Positions 33,809-42,924 of a stretch of 64,000 nt of DNA are shown here, in pieces. This DNA is from Clostridium hydrogenum (GTDB taxonomy: Bacteria; Bacillota; Clostridia; Clostridiales; Clostridiaceae). Both the position numbers and the translations under genes were made by a program. Numbering within the stretch: position 1 is the first letter of the stretch; the number at the start of each line of letters is the position of its first letter. Location: the NCBI RefSeq assembly GCF_021432385.1, contig NZ_JAEACT010000005.1, forward strand, positions 1 to 64,000, given 5' to 3'. Below the pieces are notes generated by a model. It worked only from the letters and a program-made list of their open reading frames with translations. It was not told the origin of the DNA and made no database searches.

Positions 33809-35175
33809 AGAAACAGGTGAAATTGCGAACTATATTCATTAAGTACTTGTGTATATTTTGCGTAAGTACTATTTTAGTTATATCGGCAGTGTTAATGATT
33901 GTTTTGATTATTATACCAAGTTTGTCGAAACCACAAGGGCTACTTCCAGCCAACTATGCCCAAGAGAGGGTGTTAGTTTTAAAGGATAAAATTCAAAAAT
34001 CTAAAAAAGTAACTTCTGATATGATACCAGATTTATTTAAATATGCAGTATATAATAATGATGGAGAGAAGATTTCTGGAAATTTAAGTATAGGAGTTTC
34101 TAGAAAAGCGTGGTTGTTGCTTAAAAGTAGTGAAAATGGCAGTGATTTTTTTCATTATTATCTAAAAATATCGAGAAAAAATGAGGTTTGTATTCTACAA
34201 TATTCTATATCCATGGAATTTGCATCACCTATACTTAGAAAAATTTTGCCAACACCATGGGTAATTATAATTGTTTTATTTTGTATTGCATTTGTTTTAG
34301 AAATAATCATGCTAACCCGTAATTTCAGTAAGAAGTTTAATGAAAAAATGAGCAGTTTGCAAAATGCAACAGATAAAATAAAAAATCAAGATTTGGATTT
34401 TAATATAGAGTCAAGTGGTATTTTTGAAATAGATAATGTACTAGTTTCTATAGACAAAATGAAAGAAGCCTTGAAGGCTAGCATGAAAAAAGAGTGGGAT
34501 TTAGAGCAAACGCGGCGTGAGCAAATTTCTGCATTAGCACATGATATAAAAACTCCTTTAACCATTGTAAGAGGAAATGCAGATTTACTTTGTGAAACTA
34601 GTCAAAGCGATGAACAAAAAGAGTATACAGGTTATATAATGAAAAGTATTTACGATATGGAACAATATATTAAGACACTAATTGAAATTTCAAAGGCACA
34701 AATTGAATACGCTATAAATAAGGAAAATATTGATACTAAAAAATATATAGATGAGATTTATAATCATATAAACGCACTAATATCCATTAAAAAATTGAAA
34801 CTGGATTTTAAAGTTAATAATTTGCCAAATAATTTTGAGGCTGATTTTAATTTATTGAAAAGGGCTATTATGAATATAGTGTCAAATGCAGTAGAATGCT
34901 CTAAGGAATGCTGTAAACTAGAGTTTATTGTAGATAGTACAGAAGAATATATTAAATTTTGTGTTGTAGACTATGGAACAGGTTTTTCAAAGGAAGCCTT
35001 AAAAAGAGCGTCAGAACAGTTTTATATGGGAGATAGCAGTAGAGTTTCAAAACATCATCATGGAATGGGACTATATATTACTAAATCAATTGTTGAGTTT
35101 CATAATGGTAAACTTAAAATTGCAAATTCTGAAGTTAGTGGTGGAGGAGAGGTAACGATTGAAATTCCTATATGA
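33799..35175 (+). CDS. Sensor histidine kinase, lantibiotic-responsive type
   Basis: About 458 residues. Two membrane helices (about 15-42 and 155-175) flank an extracytoplasmic sensor of ~110 residues. A HAMP-like linker precedes HisKA with REQISALAHDIKTPLTIV (phospho-His near 250). The HATPase_c domain has N box IVSNAVECS, G1 DYGTGFS and G2 HHGMGLYI. The ATG at 33799, ten bases before the end of the regulator gene, is preferred; an in-frame TTG at 33781 is possible. It is cognate to the upstream OmpR-type regulator. The sensor size fits SpaK/NsrK-like kinases. Confidence 0.87.
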   Translation: MDIKKQVKLRTIFIKYLCIFCVSTILVISAVLMIVLIIIPSLSKPQGLLPANYAQERVLVLKDKIQKSKKVTSDMIPDLFKYAVYNNDGEKISGNLSIGVSRKAWLLLKSSENGSDFFHYYLKISRKNEVCILQYSISMEFASPILRKILPTPWVIIIVLFCIAFVLEIIMLTRNFSKKFNEKMSSLQNATDKIKNQDLDFNIESSGIFEIDNVLVSIDKMKEALKASMKKEWDLEQTRREQISALAHDIKTPLTIVRGNADLLCETSQSDEQKEYTGYIMKSIYDMEQYIKTLIEISKAQIEYAINKENIDTKKYIDEIYNHINALISIKKLKLDFKVNNLPNNFEADFNLLKRAIMNIVSNAVECSKECCKLEFIVDSTEEYIKFCVVDYGTGFSKEALKRASEQFYMGDSSRVSKHHHGMGLYITKSIVEFHNGKLKIANSEVSGGGEVTIEIPI

Positions 35176-35245
35176 GGTTAACAATTGATATGCTATAATA
35201 AAAAATAATACTTATGGAGAATATAAAAATACAGGAGGATAACAA

Positions 35246-35767
35246 ATGATTCTTTCAGGAAAAGAAATAAAAAATAGATTGGGAAAAGAAATAAAAATAG
35301 AACCTTATAGCGAAAGTCAGCTTAACCCTAATAGCTATAATTTAAGATTACATAATGAACTTCTTGTTTATGATGAAGAAGTTTTAGATATGAAAAAGGA
35401 AAACAAAGCAAGTAGAATAATTATACCAGAGGAAGGTTTAGTCTTAGAGCCTAGGAGATTATATCTTGGAAGGACTGTGGAATATACAGAAACAGATAAA
35501 TATGTTCCAATGCTTGAAGGAAGATCGTCTATTGGTAGGCTTGGTCTTTTTATTCACGTAACAGCTGGCTTTGGAGATGTTGGGTTTAAGGGATATTGGA
35601 CACTTGAAATTTTCTGTGTTCAGCCAATAAAGATTTATCCAGGAGTTGAACTTTGTCAGATATACTATCATGATATAGATGGTGAGTACGATAAGTATTC
35701 CAGTGGTAAATATCAAAATAATACAGGTATTCAGCCAAGTCTTCTTTACAAGGATTTTGAAAAATAG
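35246..35767 (+). CDS. dcd: dCTP deaminase
   Basis: A 173-residue enzyme of the dUTPase/dCTP deaminase fold, converting dCTP to dUTP for thymidylate synthesis. The signature QLNPNSYNLRL near the start, GRSSIGRLGLFIHVTAGFGDVGFKG (trimer active site with Ser/Arg and Glu nearby), and C-terminal YQNNTGIQPS are all family motifs. Whether it also hydrolyses dUTP (bifunctional form) cannot be decided by eye. ACAGGAGGATAAC precedes the ATG. It is not overlapped by neighbours. Confidence 0.93.
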   Translation: MILSGKEIKNRLGKEIKIEPYSESQLNPNSYNLRLHNELLVYDEEVLDMKKENKASRIIIPEEGLVLEPRRLYLGRTVEYTETDKYVPMLEGRSSIGRLGLFIHVTAGFGDVGFKGYWTLEIFCVQPIKIYPGVELCQIYYHDIDGEYDKYSSGKYQNNTGIQPSLLYKDFEK

Positions 35768-35838
35768 ATTTTAATGTTTTACATGATTTACCGATATGAT
35801 ATAATTTTAATAATGTAAATTATGGAAGGGGATTCGTT

Positions 35839-37068
35839 ATGAAAGAAGAAATACTAAAAAAATATGCAGAATTAGTAGTAAAAGTTGGGGTTAATATTCA
35901 AAAGAATCAAGCCCTTGTAATAAATTCACCTATTGAGTGTGCGGATTTTACAAGATTAGTAGCAGAGGTGGCATACAAGGCAGGAGCAAGAGAGGTTCAA
36001 ATAAATTGGAAAGATGATAAGCTTACAAGAATAAAATATTTAAATGCCCCAGAAGAAATTTTTGAGGAATATCCTGATTGGCAGAAAGAATTTTTTGTAT
36101 CATATGCTAAAAAGGGAGCAGCATTTTTAAGTATAGCGGCATCAGATCCTGAGGCACTTAAAGGTGTAAATCCAGATAGAATGGTAAAGGCAGATAAAGC
36201 AGCTAATTCAGCCATAAAAGAATATGTGGATAGGTTAATGAGTGATAAAAATCCTTGGTGTGTCGTTTCAATGCCTACAAAACAATGGGCAAAAAAAGTA
36301 TTCCCTAATTGCACAGAGGAAGAAGCTGTTGAAAAGCTAGGGGAGGCTATAACTGAAACTGTAAGGCTTAATGAAAAGGATCCTGTAAGCGCATGGATGA
36401 AACATAAAGATAATATGATTAAAAGTGCGGGATTTTTAAATAAAAATAACTTTAAATATCTTCACTATAAAAATTCATTAGGAACAGATTTAAAAATAGA
36501 ATTACCTAAAAATCATTTATGGTTAGCAGCATCATCAAGGACTCCTGAGGGCATAGAGTTTATTCCTAATATGCCAACAGAAGAGGTATTTACTATGCCT
36601 AAAAGGGATGGAGTAAATGGAAAGGTGGTAAGCTCAAAGCCTTTAAATTATAATGGTAATTTAATTGAAAATTTCTCATTGACATTTAAGGATGGAAGAG
36701 TAATTGAATATACAGCAGAAAAAGGCTGCGAAAATTTAAAAAGTCTCATAGAAACAGATGACGGTTCACATTATCTTGGCGAGGTTGCGTTAGTTCCATA
36801 TGACTCACCAATTTCAAATTCAAATATATTATTTTATAATACTTTATTTGATGAAAATGCTTCCTGCCATTTAGCACTTGGAAAAGCTTATCCAACATGC
36901 ATAAAAGATGGAGAGAAGATGCCCGAGGAAGAACTTAAGACTTCAGGAGCAAATGATTCTATAACACATGAAGATTTTATGGTAGGAACAAGTGATCTTA
37001 GCATAATAGGAATTACGGAAGATGGAAAAGAAGTAACTGTTTTTGAGAATGGAAACTTTGCTATTTAA
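35839..37068 (+). CDS. M29 family aminopeptidase (AmpS-like)
   Basis: A 409-residue cytoplasmic metallo-exopeptidase. The metal-binding residues of the family are visible: Glu in NMPTEEVFTMP, Glu in LGEVALVP, His in CHLALGKAYP, and the His-x-Asp of THEDFMVGTSDLSI. Such enzymes release N-terminal residues from peptides using two divalent metals. GGAAGGGGAT precedes the ATG. A shortened repeat copy follows right after the stop. No operon partner is evident. Confidence 0.92.
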   Translation: MKEEILKKYAELVVKVGVNIQKNQALVINSPIECADFTRLVAEVAYKAGAREVQINWKDDKLTRIKYLNAPEEIFEEYPDWQKEFFVSYAKKGAAFLSIAASDPEALKGVNPDRMVKADKAANSAIKEYVDRLMSDKNPWCVVSMPTKQWAKKVFPNCTEEEAVEKLGEAITETVRLNEKDPVSAWMKHKDNMIKSAGFLNKNNFKYLHYKNSLGTDLKIELPKNHLWLAASSRTPEGIEFIPNMPTEEVFTMPKRDGVNGKVVSSKPLNYNGNLIENFSLTFKDGRVIEYTAEKGCENLKSLIETDDGSHYLGEVALVPYDSPISNSNILFYNTLFDENASCHLALGKAYPTCIKDGEKMPEEELKTSGANDSITHEDFMVGTSDLSIIGITEDGKEVTVFENGNFAI

Positions 37069-37071
37069 AGA

Positions 37072-37136
37072 CAATGAACAATGAAGGTTGATTTATCTTC
37101 CTTCATTGTTCATTGTGCATCGTGAACTGTGAATCG
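37072..37136 (-). repeat. Heptamer-bounded repeat, copy 7 (collapsed)
   Basis: CAATGAACAATGAAGG pairs perfectly with CCTTCATTGTTCATTG around a 12-nt loop, followed by TGCATCG, TGAACTG, TGAATCG. Almost the entire core is gone, leaving only the CAATTCA-type edges as a hairpin that may end transcription from the aminopeptidase gene. Confidence 0.85.
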
Positions 37137-37165
37137 ATTTAAATTGAAGCAAGAAGGTAATAAAG

Positions 37166-37798
37166 GTGGGTAATATAATTAAGTCTGTAAAATTTGAGGA
37201 AATATATGGTGAATTTTATTCAGAAGGTGATGCTAAATCGCTTGTTGTAATATTTCCGGGTTTGAAATATGGGCATGATAAACCGCTTCTTTATTATGCT
37301 AGAAAAGCAGCTCAAATGAGTGGAAAAGATGTATTATGCCTTAATTATGATAAAAAACTTGATTGGGATGATATAGGAAAAGAAATTATTGGTGTTGTAG
37401 CAGATGAATGCTATAATATTATAGGGAATTGCATGAAAAGGAATTACGAATGTATTTATTTTTTAAGCAAAAGTATAGGAACTGAGGTGTCCGGGAGAAC
37501 AGCTGAAAAACTTGGAGCTAGCAAGGTTAAGTTTTTTTATTTAACACCTACATATACAGCAATAAAGTATATTGAAAAATTTAAGGGGCTAGTAATAGCG
37601 GGAACAAAAGACAGTATATTTGAAAATAAGTACATAGAAGAAGTGAAAAAAATTAATGGCAGTAAATTAATGCTTATAGAGGGTGGAAATCATTCTTTAG
37701 AAGTAAAAGAAGAAGTAATTCACGATATTGATGTATTAAAGGCTGTTGTTAATAAATATATTGATTTCTTTGAGGAGGAACAAAATGGAGAAGTATAA
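37166..37798 (+). CDS. Alpha/beta-hydrolase-like protein
   Basis: A 210-residue cytoplasmic protein with an alpha/beta-hydrolase outline: strand VVIFPGLKYG, a nucleophile-elbow-like FLSKSIGTEVSG, an acid-region strand IAGTKDSIFE, and a His near IEGGNHSLEV. The elbow S-x-S-x-G differs slightly from the usual GxSxG. Substrate unknown. The GTG start is supported by AAGAAGG nine bases upstream. It overlaps pyrE by 14 nt, implying coupling with nucleotide synthesis only by position. Confidence 0.7.
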   Translation: MGNIIKSVKFEEIYGEFYSEGDAKSLVVIFPGLKYGHDKPLLYYARKAAQMSGKDVLCLNYDKKLDWDDIGKEIIGVVADECYNIIGNCMKRNYECIYFLSKSIGTEVSGRTAEKLGASKVKFFYLTPTYTAIKYIEKFKGLVIAGTKDSIFENKYIEEVKKINGSKLMLIEGGNHSLEVKEEVIHDIDVLKAVVNKYIDFFEEEQNGEV

Positions 37799-38459
37799 AG
37801 AAGAGTTTATAGAGTTTATGGTAGAGAGTAATGTACTAACTTTTGGAGACTTTATAACAAAAAGCGGAAGAAGAACACCATTTTTCATAAACACAGGAAA
37901 CTATACAACAGGAAAGCAGTTAAGAAAACTTGGAGAATATTATGCAAAAGCTATTCACGATAACTTTGGTGATGATTTTGATATATTATTTGGACCTGCA
38001 TATAAGGGAATTCCTTTAAGTGTTACAGCAACAATAGCTCTTGATAATTTATATAACATTGATGCTGCGTACTGCTCTAATAGAAAAGAAGTTAAGGATC
38101 ATGGAGACAAAGGTATACTTCTTGGATCAAAAATTAAAGATAACGATAGAATAGTAATTATTGAGGACGTTACAACAGCAGGAACTTCAGTATACGAAAC
38201 TATGCCATTATTAAAAGAACAAGCTAATGTATGCGTAAAAGGTCTTATAATATCAGTAGATAGAATGGAGAGGGGTAAGGGAGAAAAATCTGCTCTTACA
38301 GAACTCAGAGAAAAATTTGACTTTAAGACTTGTGCTATAGTTACTATGGAAGAAGTTGTAGAACATTTATATAATAAAAGCATAAACGGAAAAGTATTAA
38401 TTGATAGAGAAATGAAAGAAAGAATAAATAAGTACTATGAAGAATATGGAGTAAAATAA
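37785..38459 (+). CDS. pyrE: Orotate phosphoribosyltransferase
   Basis: A 224-residue enzyme making orotidine 5'-phosphate from orotate and PRPP in pyrimidine synthesis. The PRPP-binding loop is RIVIIEDVTTAGTSVYET (near 120), and the N-terminal LTFGDFITKSGRRTPFFINTG and YKGIPLSVT motifs are typical. The ATG at 37785 follows GAGGAGG; upstream in-frame codons overlap the preceding gene and lack a site. Its location near hydA matches remembered C. acetobutylicum order. Confidence 0.95.
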   Translation: MEKYKEEFIEFMVESNVLTFGDFITKSGRRTPFFINTGNYTTGKQLRKLGEYYAKAIHDNFGDDFDILFGPAYKGIPLSVTATIALDNLYNIDAAYCSNRKEVKDHGDKGILLGSKIKDNDRIVIIEDVTTAGTSVYETMPLLKEQANVCVKGLIISVDRMERGKGEKSALTELREKFDFKTCAIVTMEEVVEHLYNKSINGKVLIDREMKERINKYYEEYGVK

Positions 38460-38465
38460 AAAAGG

Positions 38466-38511
38466 CTATTGTTTAAATAAGTGTCAAAATCAACACTTAT
38501 TTAAACAATAG
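38466..38511. terminator. Perfect 19-bp hairpin after pyrE
   Basis: CTATTGTTTAAATAAGTGT pairs exactly with ACACTTATTTAAACAATAG around an 8-nt loop. There is no immediate T run, so it acts with the second hairpin or stabilises the pyrE mRNA 3' end. Confidence 0.8.
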
Positions 38512-38522
38512 ACATTAAAAAG

Positions 38523-38559
38523 ACTATTCATTTAACTATTATCGATGAATAGTTTTTTA
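38523..38559 (+). terminator. Second hairpin with T run before the CAT-like gene
   Basis: ACTATTCAT and ATGAATAGT form a 9-bp stem, followed by TTTTTTATTTTTT. This is a standard rho-independent terminator. Confidence 0.85.
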
Positions 38560-38583
38560 TTTTTTATGAAAAGGGATGTAATT

Positions 38584-39219
38584 ATGAAGTTTGTAGATGT
38601 TGAGAATTGGAATAGAAAAGAGCATTATAATTATTTTAGGGCAATTGATTATCCGCATTTTAATATTTGTGCAAATGTTGATATTACTAATTTTTATAGA
38701 TATATTAAAGAAAATAATTTGCCGTTTTTTATATCAATTTTATATGCCGTAACAAAAACAGCAAATAGCATAAAGGAATTTAGGTTTAGAATAAGAGAGG
38801 ATAGGTTAATCGAGCATGAAATAGTAAGCCCATCTTTTACTGTTATGACCGAGGGAGAAGTATTTAGTTTTTGCTCGGTAAATTTTGTAGATCGATATAG
38901 CGATTTTAAAGCCAATTCATTAGAAGAAATAGAAAAAACAAAGAATAAAGTAACTATAGAGGATGAGCCTGGGCGTGATGATTTATTATATATAACAAGC
39001 ATTCCTTGGATTGCATTTACAAATATAACGCATCCTATTCAAATGAAGCCTGTTGATAGTATACCTAGAATATCTTGGGGGAAGTACTTTGAGGAAGGCA
39101 ACAAAATTAAACTACCACTTTCTGTACAAGCACATCATGCATTAGTTGATGGCATTCATGTAGGAAAATTTTTTAATAATATTCAAGAAATTTTTGATAA
39201 TCCTATAAAATACTTATAA
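38584..39219 (+). CDS. Chloramphenicol acetyltransferase-like protein (type A CAT fold)
   Basis: A 211-residue protein with the CAT signature: the catalytic motif HHALVDGIH near the C terminus and the conserved N-terminal WNRKEHYNYF. The trimer-forming fold transfers acetyl from acetyl-CoA to an alcohol such as chloramphenicol. Chromosomal clostridial CAT-like proteins vary in activity, so resistance is not proven. The ATG at 38584 has AAAAGGGATG at good spacing; an earlier in-frame start would run into the terminator. It is convergent with hydA, separated by a shared terminator. Confidence 0.85.
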   Translation: MKFVDVENWNRKEHYNYFRAIDYPHFNICANVDITNFYRYIKENNLPFFISILYAVTKTANSIKEFRFRIREDRLIEHEIVSPSFTVMTEGEVFSFCSVNFVDRYSDFKANSLEEIEKTKNKVTIEDEPGRDDLLYITSIPWIAFTNITHPIQMKPVDSIPRISWGKYFEEGNKIKLPLSVQAHHALVDGIHVGKFFNNIQEIFDNPIKYL

Positions 39220-39231
39220 TTTTGTTCATAT

Positions 39232-39269
39232 ATAAAAACAAGGGAATTAAGAAACTTCCCTTGTTTTTA
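39232..39269. terminator. Bidirectional terminator between CAT-like gene and hydA
   Basis: AAAAACAAGGGAA and TTCCCTTGTTTTT form a perfect 13-bp stem with A and T runs on either side, suitable for both strands. Confidence 0.92.
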
Positions 39270-39276
39270 TATATTA

Positions 39277-40995
39277 TTATTTTTTATACTTATAGTGTAA
39301 TAACTTATGAGCTAAGCCTTCACCTGGTTTTCCAAAGTAGCTATCATACATTTTAATTATAGCAGTATTTTTATGTGATTTTCTCTTTGGAAGATTTTTA
39401 TCTTGATTGTATAATACAGATGCTCTTAAAGCCTTATATTCTCCAGCAGCTCTATTTTCAGGAGATAGATGAGGCTGCCCTCCACCGTTTACACATCCGC
39501 CTGGGCATGCCATAACTTCTATAAAGTGATATTGTTTTTCGTTTATTTTGCCTGATTTTACGAATTCAAACATATTAGAAGCGCCATTTATAACAGCAAC
39601 ATTGTATTCATTTCCTGCAATTTCAACAGTAGCTTCCTTTATACCTTCTAAACCTCTAACGGCAGTATATTCGATGTTTTCAAGATCTTTATTTTCAGCA
39701 AAGTCTTTTGCTGTTCTAATAGCAGCTTCCATAACTCCACCAGTTGCACCGAAGATTGCGCCAGCACCAGAGTATTCTCCCATTGCAGGATCAACTACTC
39801 CGTCTTCAAGCTCTGCAAATTTAATTTTTGCATCTTTAATCATTTTAGCAAGTTCTCTTGTAGTTAATACGGCATCAATGTGTCTTAAACCATCAACTTC
39901 CATATCAGCTAAATCTGCTTCGTATTTTTTATCATTACAAGGCATTATTGTAACAGTATAAACATCTTTTGCATCAATTCCTGATATTGATGGATAGTAT
40001 GTTTTACTTGCTGTACCAAATATCTGCTGAGGTGATTTTGCAGAAGAAAGATTTGGTAAAAATTCAGGGAAATAATTTTGAGCTTGTCTCACCCAAGCTG
40101 GGCAGCATGAAGTAAACATTGGGAAAGGACCATTAGCTTCTACTCTTTGTAAAAGTTCAGTAGCTTCCTCCATTATAGTCATGTCTGCTCCAAAGTTTAT
40201 GTCAAATATTTTATTAAAGCCAAGAGCTCTTAATGCAGTATAAATTTTTCCTGTTACGTCTTTACCTATACCCATGTTAAATAATTCACCAAGGGCAGTT
40301 CTAACGGCAGGTGCTATAGCAACAATTACGTGCTTATTAGGATCCTCTAAAGCAGCTTTTACTTTATCTATATGAGGTTTTTCCTTTAAAGCAGCAACTG
40401 GACAAGCAATTACGCATTGACCACATAATAAACAGTTTGAATCATCAAAGCACTTATCGTCTACAGTTCCAACAACTCTTTGACCATCTTTTCTTATAAA
40501 TTGAATTGATTCTGTTTGAGTATATTTTTTACAAGCAGCAACGCATCTTCCACAAAGAACACATTTACTTCTATCTAAAACAATTGCGTTACTTCTTTCA
40601 TCTACGTATTCAGATTTATCTTGTGGTAAAAATGGCTTGGAAGCTTTTGCTTTAGTTTTTATAACTAATTTTAAAAACTCACAATTTTCCCTTCTAGGAC
40701 AAGGACCACATTTAAATTCATGCTTATCAAGAAGCATTGATACTCTTTTCTTTATTCTTTCATTTACTTCCTCAGTGTTTGTATTTACAACCATTCCGTC
40801 TTTAACTTTAGCAACACATGATGCTAAGACTTTACCATCTGCTTCTACAAGACATACTCCACATTTTCCGAAGTTCCCACAGTCCTCTAAAAAACATAAA
40901 GTTGGAATATCGACATTATTTTCTCTAGCTACTTGCAGAATAGTCTTGTTTTCGTCTGTTTGTATTTCCTTACCATTTAAAACTACAGTTATCAT
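39277..40995 (-). CDS. hydA: [FeFe]-hydrogenase, ferredoxin-dependent, monomeric
   Basis: A 572-residue enzyme that reduces protons with electrons from ferredoxin, disposing of fermentative reductant as H2. N-terminal [2Fe-2S] ligands: Cys34, Cys45, Cys48, Cys60. His-ligated [4Fe-4S]: His92, Cys96, Cys99, Cys105. Two ferredoxin-type [4Fe-4S] clusters use CVLCGRCVAAC and CLLCGQCVIACP. The H-cluster motifs are TSCCPAW (L1), MPCNDKKYE (L2) and MACPGGCVNGGGQ (L3), all intact. Domain order equals C. pasteurianum CpI and C. acetobutylicum HydA. GGGAGG precedes the ATG. No maturase genes are nearby. Confidence 0.97.
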   Translation of the reverse strand: MITVVLNGKEIQTDENKTILQVARENNVDIPTLCFLEDCGNFGKCGVCLVEADGKVLASCVAKVKDGMVVNTNTEEVNERIKKRVSMLLDKHEFKCGPCPRRENCEFLKLVIKTKAKASKPFLPQDKSEYVDERSNAIVLDRSKCVLCGRCVAACKKYTQTESIQFIRKDGQRVVGTVDDKCFDDSNCLLCGQCVIACPVAALKEKPHIDKVKAALEDPNKHVIVAIAPAVRTALGELFNMGIGKDVTGKIYTALRALGFNKIFDINFGADMTIMEEATELLQRVEANGPFPMFTSCCPAWVRQAQNYFPEFLPNLSSAKSPQQIFGTASKTYYPSISGIDAKDVYTVTIMPCNDKKYEADLADMEVDGLRHIDAVLTTRELAKMIKDAKIKFAELEDGVVDPAMGEYSGAGAIFGATGGVMEAAIRTAKDFAENKDLENIEYTAVRGLEGIKEATVEIAGNEYNVAVINGASNMFEFVKSGKINEKQYHFIEVMACPGGCVNGGGQPHLSPENRAAGEYKALRASVLYNQDKNLPKRKSHKNTAIIKMYDSYFGKPGEGLAHKLLHYKYKK

Positions 40996-41151
40996 CTTTA
41001 TCCTCCCAAACTTAAAATTAAAAAATCCATTTATAATTATATCATATTTTGATTGTTAAAATATTATCTAACAAAAAATTTTTATGGATGGTAAAGAAAA
41101 AAATATATATGTTAAAATATATTTAGTAAAAAGTATTGGAGGCGAGGATAA

Positions 41152-41643
41152 ATGTTTAATTCAGGAGAAATTACAAAAGAGATGATAATGTATTTTTCTG
41201 GGGATTGCAGAAGAATAAATCATGCATTAAAGGTATACTCTTTTAGCAAGAGCATAGGAGAATGTGAAAAATTAGATAAGAATAAACTTGAAATTTTAGA
41301 AGCGGCAGCTATATTGCATGATATAGGAATAAAGGAAAGCGAGAAAAAATATAATTCTTCAGCTGGGAATTATCAAGAAATTGAGGGGCCGCCTATTGCC
41401 AAAGCAATATTAAAAAAGCTTGCATATGATGAAGAATTCATTGATAGAGTATGCTTTCTTATAGGAAATCATCATTCTTATAGTAAGATAGATGCTATTG
41501 ATTTTCAGATACTTATTGAAGCAGATTTTTTAGTTAACATATTTGAGGATGATATTAAACTAGAAGAGATAAAAATTGTAAAAGAGAAATATTTCAAGAC
41601 AGGCACTGGAATTAATTTAATAAACAGTATGTATATATTGTAG
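41152..41643 (+). CDS. HD-domain protein (putative phosphohydrolase)
   Basis: A 163-residue protein with the HD signature: His in RINHALKVYSF, the HD pair in AAILHDIGIKES, a later GNHHSYSKID and a conserved Asp in IEADFLVNI. This resembles small HDIG metal-dependent phosphohydrolases; substrate unknown. TGGAGGCGAGG lies before the ATG. It is divergent from hydA, sharing the intergenic promoter region. Confidence 0.8.
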   Translation: MFNSGEITKEMIMYFSGDCRRINHALKVYSFSKSIGECEKLDKNKLEILEAAAILHDIGIKESEKKYNSSAGNYQEIEGPPIAKAILKKLAYDEEFIDRVCFLIGNHHSYSKIDAIDFQILIEADFLVNIFEDDIKLEEIKIVKEKYFKTGTGINLINSMYIL

Positions 41644-41775
41644 CAATAGCATATTTTAAGACGAAAAATAAATTAATTAACAAAAAAATAAACAAAATTT
41701 GCAGGAATAATTATAGTTAATATCGAAGTAAATATTATGTTTTACAAAACTATATTTATTAGGGGGCAAAATTTT

Positions 41776-42882
41776 ATGAAAAAAGTAAAAACCTTAACTA
41801 TTACATTATTCCTGTTGTTTTTTACATTAATTGTTCCAAGTAAAGTGTTTGCAAGCACTTATGATGGAAAAACCTTAGATGCTTCAATTTATTGGTTTGG
41901 AAAAGGTAATGTATCTCAAAAATTTATTAGTGGTCAAGCTAACCCATATTTTGATCCTACAAAACCGACTTTAATCTATATACATGGTTGGCAGAATGGT
42001 GCATATAAAACCTTACATAGAGAAAGTTTTAATCCAAGCCTAATGGACGCTGACTATGGTGCAAATGTTAATAGTGCTGACTACTGGATTAATGCTGGTT
42101 GGAATATTGGAATTTTTTATTGGAACCAGTTTTCAGATGAGCCATTAGTAAATGATGCAGAAGCTAAAATTTGGTCACCTTCTGGGCCACAAGGTATGAG
42201 GTGGAGGCTCCCAGATGGTAGTTTTCAAACTACAAACACGCCTAATGAATCTGCAGCTCAACTTTTTGTTGATCAATATGTACAAGCTATGAAAGGATTT
42301 TCTGGAAGTGAGATAAGACTTGTTGGGCACTCTTTAGGAAATCAAATGGTTATTAACGGTGGGGAGATAATTAGCAATATGGTGGATGATGGCAAGCTTC
42401 CCGCTAATTTGAGACCTAATAGAATTGCATTATTAGATCCATATTGGTCAAGTGGAGCAAAAAGTTATCTAGGTAACAAATGGACTGGTGCAGTTTGTAG
42501 AGATTATGTGACTAATCTTAAAAATAAAGGTGTTGTGTTTGAACAATATAAAACAAGTGATGTTGATGATTTTGTTGTTTCAGATAGAAATTTGGGAATG
42601 GAGCAGCTAACTGATTATAATGTAATTCATAGTGATTTTATTCCAATTTATAATATATCGTCTAAGCACAGATATGCAAGGGATTGGTATTTTTATTCAT
42701 ATGCATTTAATCCACCTAGCGAAATTGAAAATGGAGTACTTACAGGGAATATGGCATCCTCTGCTAAAACACCAACTTCCCGTATTGCACAGATGATGAA
42801 TTCTGGCTATTATTGGAACGAGGTGCAGGGAACTTTAACATATACACCAGGAGATGATGCGTTTTCTAAGGTGGCAAAGTAA
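41776..42882 (+). CDS. Secreted lipase-like alpha/beta hydrolase
   Basis: A 368-residue exported protein. A signal peptide covers residues 1 to about 27 (MKKVKTLTITLFLLFF core, cleavage near VFA-ST). The catalytic fold is indicated by the oxyanion strand LIYIHGWQNGAY and the nucleophile elbow LVGHSLGNQM. A likely acid is in ALLDPYW, and a candidate His is in NVIHSDFIPI. It is lipase/esterase-like, but the substrate is unclear. The ATG at 41776 follows AGGGGGC; the upstream in-frame ATG would place charged residues before the signal peptide. It is convergent with psd across a short palindrome. Confidence 0.82.
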   Translation: MKKVKTLTITLFLLFFTLIVPSKVFASTYDGKTLDASIYWFGKGNVSQKFISGQANPYFDPTKPTLIYIHGWQNGAYKTLHRESFNPSLMDADYGANVNSADYWINAGWNIGIFYWNQFSDEPLVNDAEAKIWSPSGPQGMRWRLPDGSFQTTNTPNESAAQLFVDQYVQAMKGFSGSEIRLVGHSLGNQMVINGGEIISNMVDDGKLPANLRPNRIALLDPYWSSGAKSYLGNKWTGAVCRDYVTNLKNKGVVFEQYKTSDVDDFVVSDRNLGMEQLTDYNVIHSDFIPIYNISSKHRYARDWYFYSYAFNPPSEIENGVLTGNMASSAKTPTSRIAQMMNSGYYWNEVQGTLTYTPGDDAFSKVAK

Positions 42883-42888
42883 CTAAAT

Positions 42889-42914
42889 CAGAGTACAGAG
42901 TACTCTGTACTCTG
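42889..42914. repeat. Heptamer-bounded repeat, copy 8 (edges only) and likely shared terminator
   Basis: A perfect 26-bp palindrome made of CAGAGTACAGAGT and its complement ACTCTGTACTCTG. The entire core is missing. Flanks AACTAAAT and GGTTTAATTAGTT extend the pairing. It sits between two convergent genes. Confidence 0.9.
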
Positions 42915-42924
42915 GTTTAATTAG

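Noticed and set aside
39548..39961. 137-codon plus-strand frame opposite hydA
   Set aside because: It is a shadow of the highly conserved hydrogenase coding sequence in the other strand.
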